From a virus, in the IMG/VR virus record IMGVR_UViG_3300036985_002839, positions 1 through 33,340 of that record: a stretch of 33,340 nucleotides of DNA, one strand, 5' to 3'. The notes under the pieces are model-generated. The model was not told the DNA's origin. It ran no database searches and was given only the letters and a program-made list of their open reading frames with translations. A program made the position numbers and the translations under genes. This document shows, piece after piece, positions 1 to 7,290 of the stretch. Every line of letters begins with the position of its first letter. Position 1 is the stretch's first letter.

Positions 1-1593
1 AAATGGTATGATGATCCTATCACTGATGTTAAAACTTTGGCTAACAATGCAGGTTCTGGCTGGATATACGTATATGATTTGCAGGGTAACTCAGGAGTTG
101 TCGTAAGCAACAAGGTATACCAGGATACAGGAAACAACGTACTACAATCAGCTACAGCATCAGGTGGAACGGTTCGTGTACTTGTTCGAGCTTCCTATCC
201 ATTAGTAACGATTAACAGTGTTGCAGCACAGTTAACGCGAGCTGTTGACAACGGTTTTTATTACGGTTATGTAGACCTAACCCTTGTGTCAAGTGCAGAT
301 ATTGTTGCCAAAGTTACAACACCAGATGACACAGACGGTCCACACGACACCATACACATTGCATTAGACTTACCTCCCGAAATTTTAACACTTTCGTTTA
401 CAGGATCCTATCCAGGTTCACAAACCGAACTAAAATCAGGAGATACTTTCAGTATCACAGGTACTACGTCAGTACCTGCTGTTGGAGTAGAGATTTTAGA
501 CTATGAAGCTTGTTCTAACGCAGTTATAACATTCGCATCCAACACTACATTTACTGTATCAGGTACAATAGCTAATCGCGGTAACACTGCTATAATGCGA
601 CCAGCTAGAGTTAAAGCCAAAAATGCAGCAGGTGCTTATGGTGCTACACGAGACACAAACACAGGTGGTGGAAGTACCGATGGTGTAAATGTTGTTCAAT
701 GCAACAACCTCCACCCAACTGTAACATTCGGTTCAGTAACATATCCAAGTAGCCAAACTGCATTAAAAAACTCAGAAACTGCTACAGTAGCCGTTACCAC
801 AGCTAACTTGGATACTATATCCTACACCAGCCCCAACTCACAGCTTTCCATAACCAACCCAAGTACGATCGAAAGTCCAAAGACAGTTCAAAGAATTGCA
901 GGAAATTACAACGTCAGCACTGCAAACTTACAAGCTGAAGCAGTTCGTTCAGCTAACGATGCACACACTACCTCTACAGCAGTAGTGCGTATTGCACACG
1001 TAGCAGCAACAATCTCAGTTAGTGAACCGTATACCAGATTACGTCTGGGCAATCCTAACGCAGACTATACAATCACTATTACAAGTAACCAGGAAATACC
1101 TAGTGCCCCAACTTTAGACAGTGACACTGCTCCAAACTCAGGAGTATTACAAGGCACTGCGTGGGTAGGGGGTCTTTTGACGTATACGAGGACTTTACGA
1201 GTTGCGAATACCTCGGTACCAGGAACATACTCCTGGTTGAACCTAAGCGCAACCAACCGTGCTGGAATCGAAACTACGTCTATCACAGGAGATGCAAGTT
1301 ACGTAATAGGTGGTTCAGTAGCTCGAAGTGTAACATTCCCACCCTTCAGCCAAACTACATCGTTAGATGTACCTGTAACAAACTACAACAAGCTTCAAGC
1401 AGGTATCTTTACTGCAACCAATCAACAATCTGCACGAAACGCAACTCTAGGTAACCATTCGAACCTAACAGACACGTATACCATAGAAGCCACAGGAGTC
1501 AATCCAACCACAATATTTTGGAATGACTTAGCAGCAGCAAATTCTAACTCTTCTGGAACTGCGCAACTTCTTAACATTGAGGAGATTGTGTAG
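1..1593 (+). CDS. Tail fibre/adhesin with Ig-like repeats (5' partial)
   Basis: The reading frame is open from base 1, so the gene starts upstream of the window. It ends at TAG 1591-1593. The visible 531 residues are rich in Thr, Ser, Asn and Val with almost no Cys, and have the alternating pattern of beta-sandwich modules. Two modules share the pattern SYPGSQTELKSGDTFSITGT and TYPSSQTALKNSETATVAVT (roughly residues 140-160 and 245-265), which indicates tandem Ig-like domains. This is typical of phage tail fibres, baseplate decorations or host-surface adhesins. Role as a virion surface protein is inferred from composition and repeats. The next gene's GTG overlaps this stop by one base. The exact structural position cannot be told from sequence. 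Confidence 0.75.
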   Translation, partial: KWYDDPITDVKTLANNAGSGWIYVYDLQGNSGVVVSNKVYQDTGNNVLQSATASGGTVRVLVRASYPLVTINSVAAQLTRAVDNGFYYGYVDLTLVSSADIVAKVTTPDDTDGPHDTIHIALDLPPEILTLSFTGSYPGSQTELKSGDTFSITGTTSVPAVGVEILDYEACSNAVITFASNTTFTVSGTIANRGNTAIMRPARVKAKNAAGAYGATRDTNTGGGSTDGVNVVQCNNLHPTVTFGSVTYPSSQTALKNSETATVAVTTANLDTISYTSPNSQLSITNPSTIESPKTVQRIAGNYNVSTANLQAEAVRSANDAHTTSTAVVRIAHVAATISVSEPYTRLRLGNPNADYTITITSNQEIPSAPTLDSDTAPNSGVLQGTAWVGGLLTYTRTLRVANTSVPGTYSWLNLSATNRAGIETTSITGDASYVIGGSVARSVTFPPFSQTTSLDVPVTNYNKLQAGIFTATNQQSARNATLGNHSNLTDTYTIEATGVNPTTIFWNDLAAANSNSSGTAQLLNIEEIV

Positions 1594-2084
1594 TGGCTAC
1601 CGCATTCGAAATTTTCGTTAACACAGAATTGCCGCAACGCGCAGTAATGCTCACAGATTTGAACACTGGGGGTTATGTCGGTAACCCTAACTCAGCAGTA
1701 CTAGACAAAATAAAATATGCTCCTAAAGGAACTTGGTTTATTGATGCTACTTCAGGAAATCTTTGGCAGAAGTTAGAACAAACAGATCCATCATCTTGGG
1801 TTAACCGAAGTACTGGAGGAGGTGGTGTAGAACGTTATTATAATCAAGCACTAACAGGTGACATAGACGGAACTAACTTAGTTTTTACTACTTCTGTTAA
1901 ATTTGTTCACGCAACAAGTACACACACTGAGTCTTTGTATTGGAACGGAGTAAAATTAAAACACGGGTCTGGTTATGATTACGTAGCATCAGAATCTGTA
2001 GGTGGGTCAGGCTACGACACTATTACTATGGCATTAGCACCTGTAACAGGCGATACACTTTTAATTGACATCACGCCACTATAA
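1593..2084 (+). CDS. Small virion-type structural protein
   Basis: A 163-residue protein starting at GTG that overlaps the previous TAG by one base (TAGTG), with a GAGGAG Shine-Dalgarno upstream. The N-terminal half carries a KGTWFIDATSGNLWQK segment like short beta-rich caps in tail-associated proteins. After a Gly hinge (TGGGG) the C-terminal half has the pattern SLYWNGVKLKHGSGYDY then IxMALAP and a short beta strand. The same pattern occurs in the next two genes. I infer a tail or baseplate accessory protein, translated with its neighbours. No enzymatic motif is visible. Confidence 0.65.
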   Translation: MATAFEIFVNTELPQRAVMLTDLNTGGYVGNPNSAVLDKIKYAPKGTWFIDATSGNLWQKLEQTDPSSWVNRSTGGGGVERYYNQALTGDIDGTNLVFTTSVKFVHATSTHTESLYWNGVKLKHGSGYDYVASESVGGSGYDTITMALAPVTGDTLLIDITPL

Positions 2085-2311
2085 TGGCAGCCAACACACC
2101 CATACTAGAACCTGCTGTAGGTGTAAAAGACGGTGTTAACACCATCTTTGGAACCAATGCATCATATGTTACTAGTACGTTATTTGTATACATTAACGGT
2201 CAGTTACAAAGTAAAGATTTTATTGTAGAATTAACCAACACAACGTTTTCAGTGGAATACCCTCCTTTAGCTGAAGATATTGTAATTGTTCGTTACTTAT
2301 CGGTTATATAA
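2084..2311 (+). CDS. Single-domain virion-type protein
   Basis: A 75-residue protein whose ATG overlaps the previous TAA (TAATG). It consists of essentially one domain with the pattern LFVYINGQLQSKDFIVE, then PPLAEDIVIVRYL. This matches the C-terminal half of the 1593-2084 product and the N-terminal part of the 2311-3003 product, so the three are likely duplicated beta-rich modules. Its place in a run of coupled genes behind the adhesin suggests a minor tail or fibre component. The function is not proven by any catalytic motif. Confidence 0.6.
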   Translation: MAANTPILEPAVGVKDGVNTIFGTNASYVTSTLFVYINGQLQSKDFIVELTNTTFSVEYPPLAEDIVIVRYLSVI

Positions 2312-3003
2312 TGTCAGCCTTAGAAGTTTTTGAAGACGTCAAAGAACATATAAGTGCTTTTCCTGTAATAACCCTTACAAAAAGTTACATACCTAACAGT
2401 GTAAACATCTTCATTAACGGACTCCTGCAAACTACCGATTCGTTCACAGAAACAGATCCAGCTCATGGTAAAGTTACAGTTACGAATGATACCTTTATAG
2501 TTTCTCCAAATAATGATCACAATCTAGTTGTAAGCTATCTAACTGAAGAATTATTCATTGTAAATCCTTACGCTCCTGTACACATCAGCAAACTCAAAGT
2601 AGGAGATGTAGTTCGAGTAGCTATGAAAGCAGGTATGCACCTAAATCCTGTACCTCCTGTACGCAAAGGAGAACCACCTGGATTAGAGTCCAACAACCGA
2701 AATCGGTCCGCTCAGAATTTTAGTGTCACTGTGTTATTAGGTTGGGTAACAGATAATGATTCGCGTAATGGAATTTTAACAGTACAAACAGATCAACGAA
2801 GCAGAAGTTCTTCACAACTTTTTAACGCTGTGATACAATATGCGCATATAAAAATTATACGAAAATATGTCACACCAACTAGAAAACTAACACGAAACGT
2901 TCCTGTATCAGCTGCAAGTAATGCGTATAGACGTCCTGGTGCTTTAGCAAGAGGCGTGCTAGATTCTAAAGGTATGATGGATTTAGTTAAAGTATTTTTT
3001 TAA
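2311..3003 (+). CDS. Virion-type protein with duplicated NG-L module
   Basis: A 230-residue protein coupled to its neighbours at both ends through TAATG overlaps. Residues about 15-75 contain NIFINGLLQTTDSFTE followed by NNDHNLVVSYL, the module also seen in the two upstream genes. Residues about 90-190 form a second beta-rich region beginning HISKLKVGDVVRVAM, loosely similar in layout to the start of the 28583-29308 product (DQLTVGTLLRVYF). The C-terminus is basic and ends in a short helix. It is probably a tail, baseplate or connector-type structural protein; this is inferred from context. Confidence 0.6.
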   Translation: MSALEVFEDVKEHISAFPVITLTKSYIPNSVNIFINGLLQTTDSFTETDPAHGKVTVTNDTFIVSPNNDHNLVVSYLTEELFIVNPYAPVHISKLKVGDVVRVAMKAGMHLNPVPPVRKGEPPGLESNNRNRSAQNFSVTVLLGWVTDNDSRNGILTVQTDQRSRSSSQLFNAVIQYAHIKIIRKYVTPTRKLTRNVPVSAASNAYRRPGALARGVLDSKGMMDLVKVFF

Positions 3004-3476
3004 TGCAAATAGAATGGAAACATAGACCACCATGTTGGTTTGAAGTACACGGAGTTACTTCGGGTCCATTCATACAAAATATTCAAGCTAAGTTAAAAAG
3101 ACCATTTCGATTTTGGGACACAGCGACAAATTGTTGGGTTGTGCATTGGGCATACATTACGTGGGTTACCTCTGAAGCAAAAAAATATTTCTTCGATGTC
3201 ACATACAACACACTACCTGATGAGTGGCAAATGAGAGCAGCTGGTGCGGTACCTATTACAAATACTATACCGATAGGTATACCAGATCTTCCTAGTCCTT
3301 TTTCTATTTTGCATTTAGCAGATAACGCTCCAATATCAGTTGTACGTGCAGCCTATAAGGCTTTAGCAATGACACACCACCCAGATCATGGCGGATCTAC
3401 TGAGAAATTCCAAGAGCTTGAAGATGCATATCAGCGGTGTTTAGAAGTTTTAGAAAAAACACAAAATCATAGTTGA
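3003..3476 (+). CDS. J-domain (DnaJ-like) protein
   Basis: A 157-residue protein with a C-terminal J domain: a helix II-like segment VVRAAYKALAMTH, the diagnostic HPD in HHPDHGG (near residue 125), then the helix III segment EKFQELEDAYQRCLEVLE. The J domain starts near residue 100 with PFSILHL, equivalent to the usual DYYxxLG start. In the family, HPD stimulates the ATPase of Hsp70 (DnaK). The N-terminal 95 residues are rich in Trp and aromatic residues and I do not recognise them. ATG overlaps the preceding TAA, so it is translated with the virion genes. A role recruiting host DnaK to virion protein folding or to origin remodelling is inference. Confidence 0.8.
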   Translation: MQIEWKHRPPCWFEVHGVTSGPFIQNIQAKLKRPFRFWDTATNCWVVHWAYITWVTSEAKKYFFDVTYNTLPDEWQMRAAGAVPITNTIPIGIPDLPSPFSILHLADNAPISVVRAAYKALAMTHHPDHGGSTEKFQELEDAYQRCLEVLEKTQNHS

Positions 3477-3502
3477 CTATATAGGTAGAGATCCTGTATT
3501 TT
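3473..3502 (+). promoter_or_regulatory. Candidate sigma70-type promoter
   Basis: TTGACT at 3473-3478 overlaps the stop of the J-domain gene. An 18-base spacer leads to TATTTT at 3497-3502, placing initiation near 3509, ahead of the gene at 3534. The -35 box is good and the -10 box is weak. This is pattern matching only. Confidence 0.35.
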
Positions 3503-3533
3503 TATAAGTTACACTTCACAATAGGACAATTCT

Positions 3534-5447
3534 ATGACAATTCCTTCAGAGCAAACTCTAGCGCAATTAGAAAAATTATTTACAAAGTTCGGTCAGCTCT
3601 ACGTAGATGAAAATTTTAACTTTCAGTTTAAGGAAGGTGATGTGGCACATATTTTGCATCACAGAACTCTACGGTCAGTAAAGTCTATAACCGATCTTGC
3701 AGAGAAGTTGGGTTGGCTTGTGGGTTGGAAGAAAAGTCAATGGAGACTTACTAATACAGGACGTATGGAAGCTTACACTTGTAGAAGAAAAAAAGTGTCA
3801 TCAGATCCTAACGAGCCTAACCTATCAAAATTTTCTTTTAAAGAACGCGTTATGAATGAATTTAAACGTCAAAGCTTATTCGTGTGTGTAGACGAAGTTA
3901 GATATCTTAGAGATAATCCTATTCTCTACTCACTTTTACCTGAAGAAGTTGTTCAACAAATAAACTCACCACAAAAAGCAGATTATCCAACAAAATTCTA
4001 CACTCCAGATAGTAGACACTACAACAAATTTAAGGAACTTCAAGAAAGTAAACTAAACGAACTAACGCAACTTACTGAAGAATTTAACGGTTACGAGATT
4101 GAAAAGCAAAAACTACAAGAACAAAATACACCAGTCGCAGAATCCCAAGAAAAAACAAGCACTTCAGACCAAATCAAAGATCAAATTTTACCTAGCACAG
4201 AAATAAATAATAATAATTTACCCAAAGTCGCAGAATCCCAAGAAAAAACAAATACTTCGCCTGTTACCAAAACTTTTAGACGCAAACCAAAATCTTCTAC
4301 ACTTGCTAGTACACAACCCCAAGTACTAAACACTAATCCTTCAGTAAGTACTCCTATACAAACAGCGACAGGTCTGCCTGTCGCTGGGGGCGAAGCCCCA
4401 AGTACTGTGTCAGTACGTGATCCGGATCCGGATAAATTATTAAATAATAATTTATATTATATATATAAGCCTTCGGAAGAGATATATATTAATAATAAAT
4501 TATTAATATATATCTCTGATCCGAGATCTCCAGATCCGGATCCGGATCTTAATAAATTAATAAATAATATATATATTAATCCGGATCCGGAAAAGATCGC
4601 GTTGAGCGATTCCTGCAAAGCGAAAAACGAAATACAAAACCAAATCTTAACACACTCAGGCAACGAAATTTCAAAAACACAAATTCTTAACACACCAAAT
4701 CAAGTTAATAACACACCAAATCAAGTTAATAACACACCAAATCAAGTTAATAACACAGAAACACAAATTCTTAACACACCAAATCAAATTAATAACACAG
4801 AAGCACAAATTCTTAACACACCAAATCAAATTAATAACACAGAAGCACAAATTCTTAACACACCAAATCAAATTAATAAACAAACTCCTGAAAATCCAGA
4901 ATTATCAGAACGCATAAAAATATTACAAGTTGCATCAATTTACGATTCTTATTTAACTAAGTACACACATAACAGACACAAATTTACACCTACAAAATTT
5001 TTAGAACCAGGACAAAGAAAACATGCAATATTTCAACGAGTTATACAAAATGCCGAAAGTTTAAGTATTTCTTTTGACACGTACATGAAAGCCCAATTTT
5101 TTTACTTTGACAAATGGTTTTCGAGACCCCCGAAAGTACAAGAAATTGCAAGCTATACATCCAAAAATAACGCACTAGAAAGAGCAAAAGCTTTCTTATC
5201 AGAATCAGAGTTTGGGTTAGACCGTGCTGTGGTAGGGAAAGTAATACCACAACCAAAGGTATCTCAAAATAAACGCTTTGAGTTATCTATACGTGCACTG
5301 CAAAGCATTATGAAAAATTATAGTGCGTCTGAGGAGGAGGTGCTAGCACGCTTTGCCAAAGGCGCTACAGCGTTTTCTTACTTCGACAAGGAGTGGCTCT
5401 ATCAAAACCCAACATATCAGCGCCTACGTGAATCTGGAGTGGTTTGA
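3534..5447 (+). CDS. Putative replication initiator with embedded origin-like DNA
   Basis: A 637-residue protein just upstream of the DnaB-type helicase gene. Residues about 20-85 could be a winged-helix DNA-binding domain (HHRTLRSVKSITDLAEKLGW, then a WRLTNTGR wing). Residues about 190-450 are a low-complexity linker containing a twice-used VAESQEKT segment, a DPDPD-rich stretch and nine 7-residue units of the type NTPNQVN or NTETQIL. Residues about 455-637 are a helical, basic and aromatic C-terminal domain. DNA-binding head, disordered linker, second domain, origin-like DNA inside the gene and helicase next door match lambda O-type initiators. I do not recognise sequence homology, so initiator or helicase loader is inference. 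The DNA encoding the linker is described separately. Confidence 0.6.
   Translation: MTIPSEQTLAQLEKLFTKFGQLYVDENFNFQFKEGDVAHILHHRTLRSVKSITDLAEKLGWLVGWKKSQWRLTNTGRMEAYTCRRKKVSSDPNEPNLSKFSFKERVMNEFKRQSLFVCVDEVRYLRDNPILYSLLPEEVVQQINSPQKADYPTKFYTPDSRHYNKFKELQESKLNELTQLTEEFNGYEIEKQKLQEQNTPVAESQEKTSTSDQIKDQILPSTEINNNNLPKVAESQEKTNTSPVTKTFRRKPKSSTLASTQPQVLNTNPSVSTPIQTATGLPVAGGEAPSTVSVRDPDPDKLLNNNLYYIYKPSEEIYINNKLLIYISDPRSPDPDPDLNKLINNIYINPDPEKIALSDSCKAKNEIQNQILTHSGNEISKTQILNTPNQVNNTPNQVNNTPNQVNNTETQILNTPNQINNTEAQILNTPNQINNTEAQILNTPNQINKQTPENPELSERIKILQVASIYDSYLTKYTHNRHKFTPTKFLEPGQRKHAIFQRVIQNAESLSISFDTYMKAQFFYFDKWFSRPPKVQEIASYTSKNNALERAKAFLSESEFGLDRAVVGKVIPQPKVSQNKRFELSIRALQSIMKNYSASEEEVLARFAKGATAFSYFDKEWLYQNPTYQRLRESGVV
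4134..4251 (+). repeat. 25-base direct repeat pair
   Basis: The 25-base sequence beginning GTCGCAGAATCCCAAG is at 4134-4158 and again exactly at 4227-4251, encoding VAESQEKT twice in the linker of the putative initiator. The spacing is 93 bases. It marks the start of the repetitive section of the gene. Confidence 0.8.
4363..4416. repeat. Three consecutive hairpins, GC-rich
   Basis: Three inverted repeats follow one another with almost no gap. The first is CAGCGACAGG at 4363-4372 pairing with 4377-4386 around a TCTG loop. The second is GGGGC at 4387-4391 pairing with GCCCC at 4395-4399 around GAA. The third is GTACTG at 4402-4407 pairing with CAGTAC at 4411-4416. They are markedly more GC-rich than the rest of the gene and look inserted. 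They keep the reading frame open. Confidence 0.8.
4419..4598. other. Candidate replication origin core (AT-rich unwinding region with palindromes)
   Basis: Palindromes built on CCGGATCCGG occur three times: 4420-4433, 4532-4549 (18 bp, perfect) and 4580-4591. Between them lie AT-only tracts of 37 bases (4432-4468), 32 bases (4482-4513) and 32 bases (4549-4580). A near-perfect palindrome with 19-bp arms (4478-4496 and 4499-4517, two-base loop AA) fills the middle. Nine GATC sites fall in 4419-4598. AT-rich melting DNA bounded by protein-site-sized palindromes next to direct repeats is the usual layout of theta-type origins. Origin activity is inferred; in-frame insertion of palindromic mobile repeats is the main alternative. 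Confidence 0.55.
4689..4877 (+). repeat. Nine tandem 21-bp units (iteron-like)
   Basis: Nine uninterrupted 21-base units start at 4689, 4710, 4731, 4752, 4773, 4794, 4815, 4836 and 4857. Two variants are present: AACACACCAAATCAARTTAAT (six copies) and AACACAGAARCACAAATTCTT (three copies, alternating with the first in the second half). All start AACACA, and a partial unit precedes them. 21 bp equals two helical turns, so the common AACACA core falls on one face of the DNA, as in iterons bound by initiators. It also encodes 7-residue protein repeats. Confidence 0.85.
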
Positions 5448-5499
5448 CAACGTGTTTTGAGAGTGTATAGTGTTTCAGTTCCGAGTAGTCTAAAAATTT

Positions 5500-5518
5500 C
5501 CTAGTAACCTGCTATATA
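5500..5518 (+). promoter_or_regulatory. Conserved 19-bp motif, copy 1 (putative phage promoter)
   Basis: CCTAGTAACCTGCTATATA, preceded by AAAAATTT, lies 19 bases before the GTG start of the helicase gene. The same motif recurs at 30790, 31703 and 33046, each in front of a gene. It contains TGCTATATA, which resembles an extended -10 box, but no -35 box is visible. The CTATA segment would also suit a single-subunit phage RNA polymerase promoter. Confidence 0.6.
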
Positions 5519-5537
5519 CGCCAACAGGTGGTATGCC

Positions 5538-6983
5538 GTGTCAGAACCTCGTTTTGTATTCGATAGAGAATTTCAAATAAATATTTTGGCTTTGATGTTA
5601 CAGCGTCACGAATTTTTATTGACGTGTCAAGACATTCTTAAGCCAGAATACTTCGAAGATAAAATCTTGATCTGGTTTTACCAAACCATGGTTAACTTTT
5701 ATCAAAAAACAAAGGAACAACCTACCCTATCTCCGGTGTTATCAAACGAACTGCGTAAATCTATCCAAAACAACGAAATAAGGGCTTCAGAAAAAGATAA
5801 GTACATAGAAGTATTAAGCATTTTAAAGAACGCAGTATTTTCACCTGAATATATTGCCGAAGAATTGGTGAATTTTTGTCGTAGGCAAGAAACCAAAAAA
5901 GTGATGCTAGCGTGCGCTACACGACTAGATACAGCATCAGATACCGATTGGGATAATTTTATAGACGCGTTTAGGAAGGCTGTAAAATTAGGTAGTGGTA
6001 AGTCCAAGAATTTAATGGATTACTGGAGTGGTATAGAAGATCGCGTTAAATACAGAGAAGCTGAGTCTGGTAGACGCGTTATTCCTACAGGTATTCCTCC
6101 ACTAGACGCAAAGTTGAATGGAGGTTTGATAGAGGGTCAGCTGGGTTGCTGGCTTGCGTCAACAGGGATTGGAAAATCCATCGTTTTGCCTTTTTGTGGT
6201 AAAACGGCTGTGGAAATGGGGTATCGTGTATTACATTTTACATTAGAGTTAAATCATAATGAAGTTGCTCAACGTTATGACGCGAATTGGGCTAATATAC
6301 CTGTACATGATCTTTTATTTAGGAAAGAAGAAGTAGTAAGGAATCTTACTAATAAATCGAATTGGTTGTTAGAGCATTATAATTTTAATGATAATTTACG
6401 AATTCAATTTTACCCAACAGGTACAGCTACTGTACCAATGCTCGAAGCTGATATTCGTAACTTTATTGCAGCAGGATGGGTTCCTGATCTTGTCATTGTT
6501 GACTATGGAGATTTGCTAAAGCCAACTACAAGTTACAATGATGAATATGCTGACCTAGGTAGAATTTTCGTAGATTTACGTGGTCTAGCTGGTATATTCA
6601 ATGTTCCTATATGGACTGCGACGCAAACAAATCGTAGTGCTATGTCTCTGGAAGTGGTAGACATGGATACTATTGGAGATAGTTGGAAAAAAGCCCAAAT
6701 TAGTGATGTGATTTTGACACTATGCCGTAACAAAGAAGAATATGAGCAAAACATTATACGTGTCTTTGGTGCTAAAAATAGAAATGGTACGCCAAATTGG
6801 ATTATAAAAATTCCTACGGCATTTGATAGAATGAGGTTTTTTGATCTAGATACTTGGGATGTTTGGAATAAAACTAAAAGTCATCTGGATAAACTACCAT
6901 CTATACCTCCACCACCTTTACCAGTAACACCGTTAAATGTTATACCTACTGTAACTAGACGGAAACCCAAAGTTAAAAAATAA
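5538..6983 (+). CDS. Replicative DNA helicase, DnaB-like
   Basis: A 481-residue protein with an N-terminal helical domain (residues about 1-130, DnaB N-domain-like, opening FDREFQINILALMLQ) and a RecA-fold motor domain. The motor starts with TGIPPLDAKLNGGLIEGQLG, followed by the Walker A sequence ASTGIGKS near residue 210. Walker B is LVIVDYGDLL near residue 320, and a TATQTNRSA segment follows. Hexameric DnaB unwinds DNA at the fork. Start is GTG 5538, chosen by AGGTGG at 5526-5531 and by the family N-terminus. The C-terminal 30 residues are Pro-rich and basic. The conserved motif at 5500 probably drives it. Adjacent initiator and polymerase genes support a replication role. Confidence 0.9.
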   Translation: MSEPRFVFDREFQINILALMLQRHEFLLTCQDILKPEYFEDKILIWFYQTMVNFYQKTKEQPTLSPVLSNELRKSIQNNEIRASEKDKYIEVLSILKNAVFSPEYIAEELVNFCRRQETKKVMLACATRLDTASDTDWDNFIDAFRKAVKLGSGKSKNLMDYWSGIEDRVKYREAESGRRVIPTGIPPLDAKLNGGLIEGQLGCWLASTGIGKSIVLPFCGKTAVEMGYRVLHFTLELNHNEVAQRYDANWANIPVHDLLFRKEEVVRNLTNKSNWLLEHYNFNDNLRIQFYPTGTATVPMLEADIRNFIAAGWVPDLVIVDYGDLLKPTTSYNDEYADLGRIFVDLRGLAGIFNVPIWTATQTNRSAMSLEVVDMDTIGDSWKKAQISDVILTLCRNKEEYEQNIIRVFGAKNRNGTPNWIIKIPTAFDRMRFFDLDTWDVWNKTKSHLDKLPSIPPPPLPVTPLNVIPTVTRRKPKVKK

Positions 6984-6993
6984 GGATTTGAAA

Positions 6994-7278
6994 ATGATTA
7001 TGTATGATTTTGCGTGTGAAACTTGTGGAATTTTTGAGTCTTTAGTTAATAAAGACCAAATTACAGAATTGTGCCATACGTGTGGTGCTGTAAGTAATCG
7101 TATGATTAGCGCACCGTATATAGGATCTATGAATGATCCTGTTAAACGGTCGGAAACATTGAAGAAACGATCCAAAGATCATTCACTAAAAGAAGCCAAA
7201 AACAATCCTGAAAAGTTGGCGAGTCAAATTGGTGGTAAACCAAAAGTACAGAACTCTTGGAATGTTCGTAATCGCTAG
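6994..7278 (+). CDS. FmdB-like zinc-ribbon protein
   Basis: A 94-residue protein beginning MIMYDFACETCGIFE, with a second CHTCG about 20 residues later, forming a four-Cys zinc ribbon of the FmdB/CxxC regulatory type. The C-terminal half is basic and Lys-rich (KKRSKDHSLKEAKNNPEKLA). ATG 6994 is preferred because AAGGA lies seven bases before it; TTG 6988 and ATG 7000 are alternatives. It sits between helicase and polymerase genes, so a nucleic-acid-binding accessory role is plausible but not shown. Confidence 0.75.
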   Translation: MIMYDFACETCGIFESLVNKDQITELCHTCGAVSNRMISAPYIGSMNDPVKRSETLKKRSKDHSLKEAKNNPEKLASQIGGKPKVQNSWNVRNR

Positions 7279-7290
7279 AGTTTAAATCCA

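Noticed and set aside
4689-4877. CRISPR array
   Set aside because: The repeats are contiguous, 21 bp, without spacers, and inside a reading frame.
4671-4883. Minus-strand frame with repeated Cys/Leu/Trp units
   Set aside because: It is the reverse reading of the 21-bp tandem repeats and has no ribosome site.
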